DNA of 64,000 nt from Atriophallophorus winterbourni (lineage: Eukaryota; Platyhelminthes; Trematoda; Plagiorchiida; Microphallidae): contig JACCGJ010019254.1 in assembly GCA_013407085.1 (NCBI GenBank), positions 1 to 64,000 on the forward strand, given 5' to 3'. Shown in pieces: positions 63,725 through 64,000 of this stretch (its first letter is position 1; every line of letters starts with the position of its first letter). The notes beneath the pieces are model-generated. The model was given only the letters and a program-made list of their open reading frames with translations. It had not been told where the DNA came from and searched no databases. A program made the translations under genes and the position numbers.

Positions 63725-63870
63725 AATACTGATTACAATAGCAGGTGTGAAATGAAAAACGAAACACGCAGAAATACGTACCCAACAAATAAGTGCCGAA
63801 AAAAATCAGAAAAACGCTTGACTTACCGAAAAGATACACGAAGGATAAGTGAACGGAGGGCTCATCAATT

Positions 63871-64000
63871 TGTAGTAGACCAGATTACTAAAATAACGTC
63901 CCACTATAGTAGGAGAAAACGGAGGGTGACTGGAAAATATATAGAGGTAGTCAAATCGTGTACAGAGCAGTCACGATGCACGCACGAACGGAAGTTATAA
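63871..64000 (-). repeat. Gypsy-A 5' LTR, right copy, cut by window end
   Basis: The first 130 bp (plus-strand view) of the expected 164-bp LTR: TGTAGTAGACCAGATTACTA to GAACGGAAGTTATAA. The other boundary and the flank lie outside the window. Confidence 0.85.

Larger units (their letters stand above)
56562..64000 (-). mobile_element. Gypsy-A, right copy, inverted, runs off the window
   Basis: Same structure as the left copy without the Gypsy-C fragment: 3' LTR 56562-56736, integrase/RNase H 57707-59217, MULE 59227-61566, RT/protease 61576-62880, gag 62900-63724 and 5' LTR from 63871 past the window end. Very similar to the left copy throughout. Coding frames are broken. Confidence 0.9.

Overview
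This window looks like eukaryotic, AT-rich, repeat-laden DNA, most likely from a digenean (trematode-like) flatworm. Evidence is the mix of CR1-type and RTE-type LINEs, Gypsy and Bel/Pao LTR elements and long (TTA), (TA) and (TATC) microsatellites. A host gene also has 41 and 43 bp introns at its 5' end and multi-kilobase introns further on, an intron-size gradient known from trematodes. The species cannot be named from sequence alone.

Layout. 1-4.3 kb: no recognisable gene, apart from a 240-bp-period tandem repeat (2.77-3.36 kb). 4.34-5.24 kb: two LINE 3' ends. 5.26-13.87 kb: a decayed Gypsy element (Gypsy-A) carrying an intact-looking MULE DNA transposon (8.87-11.21 kb) with a FLYWCH zinc finger, plus a reversed piece of another Gypsy element (Gypsy-C). 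14.1-16.7 kb: a 5'-truncated CR1 with a long open frame. 16.7-17.9 kb: non-coding flank. 17.9-18.7 kb: 3' end of a third Gypsy subfamily (Gypsy-B). 19.2-21.4 kb: an internally deleted Bel/Pao element with both LTRs.

23.6-52.4 kb, minus strand: the only host gene I can support, a divergent GDA1/CD39-type (NTPDase/apyrase-like) secreted protein assembled here from about nine exons. Several introns are packed with CR1, RTE and microsatellite sequence. They also hold a complete 922-bp gag-only LTR element with a perfect target-site duplication (25.7-26.6 kb). The apyrase motifs ACR1, ACR2 and ACR4 look eroded, while the C-terminal W-x-L-G motif (ACR5) is intact. This suggests a non-catalytic or repurposed family member, or a gene that is dying; a one-base frameshift in an A6 tract of exon 2 favours decay or an assembly error.

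54.2-64.0 kb: an inverted second copy of the 5.3-17.9 kb block, including the MULE at the same nucleotide position in Gypsy-A. The host gene therefore lies in the roughly 36-kb spacer of a large inverted repeat with arms of about 10 kb. Differences between the arms date events: the CR1 and Gypsy-C pieces are only in the left arm and a Gypsy-B piece only in the right arm. Identity drops sharply at 17.33 kb / 55.72 kb, which suggests gene conversion or two rounds of duplication.

All gene models were read by eye; exon boundaries and family names are recognition from memory, not database results.
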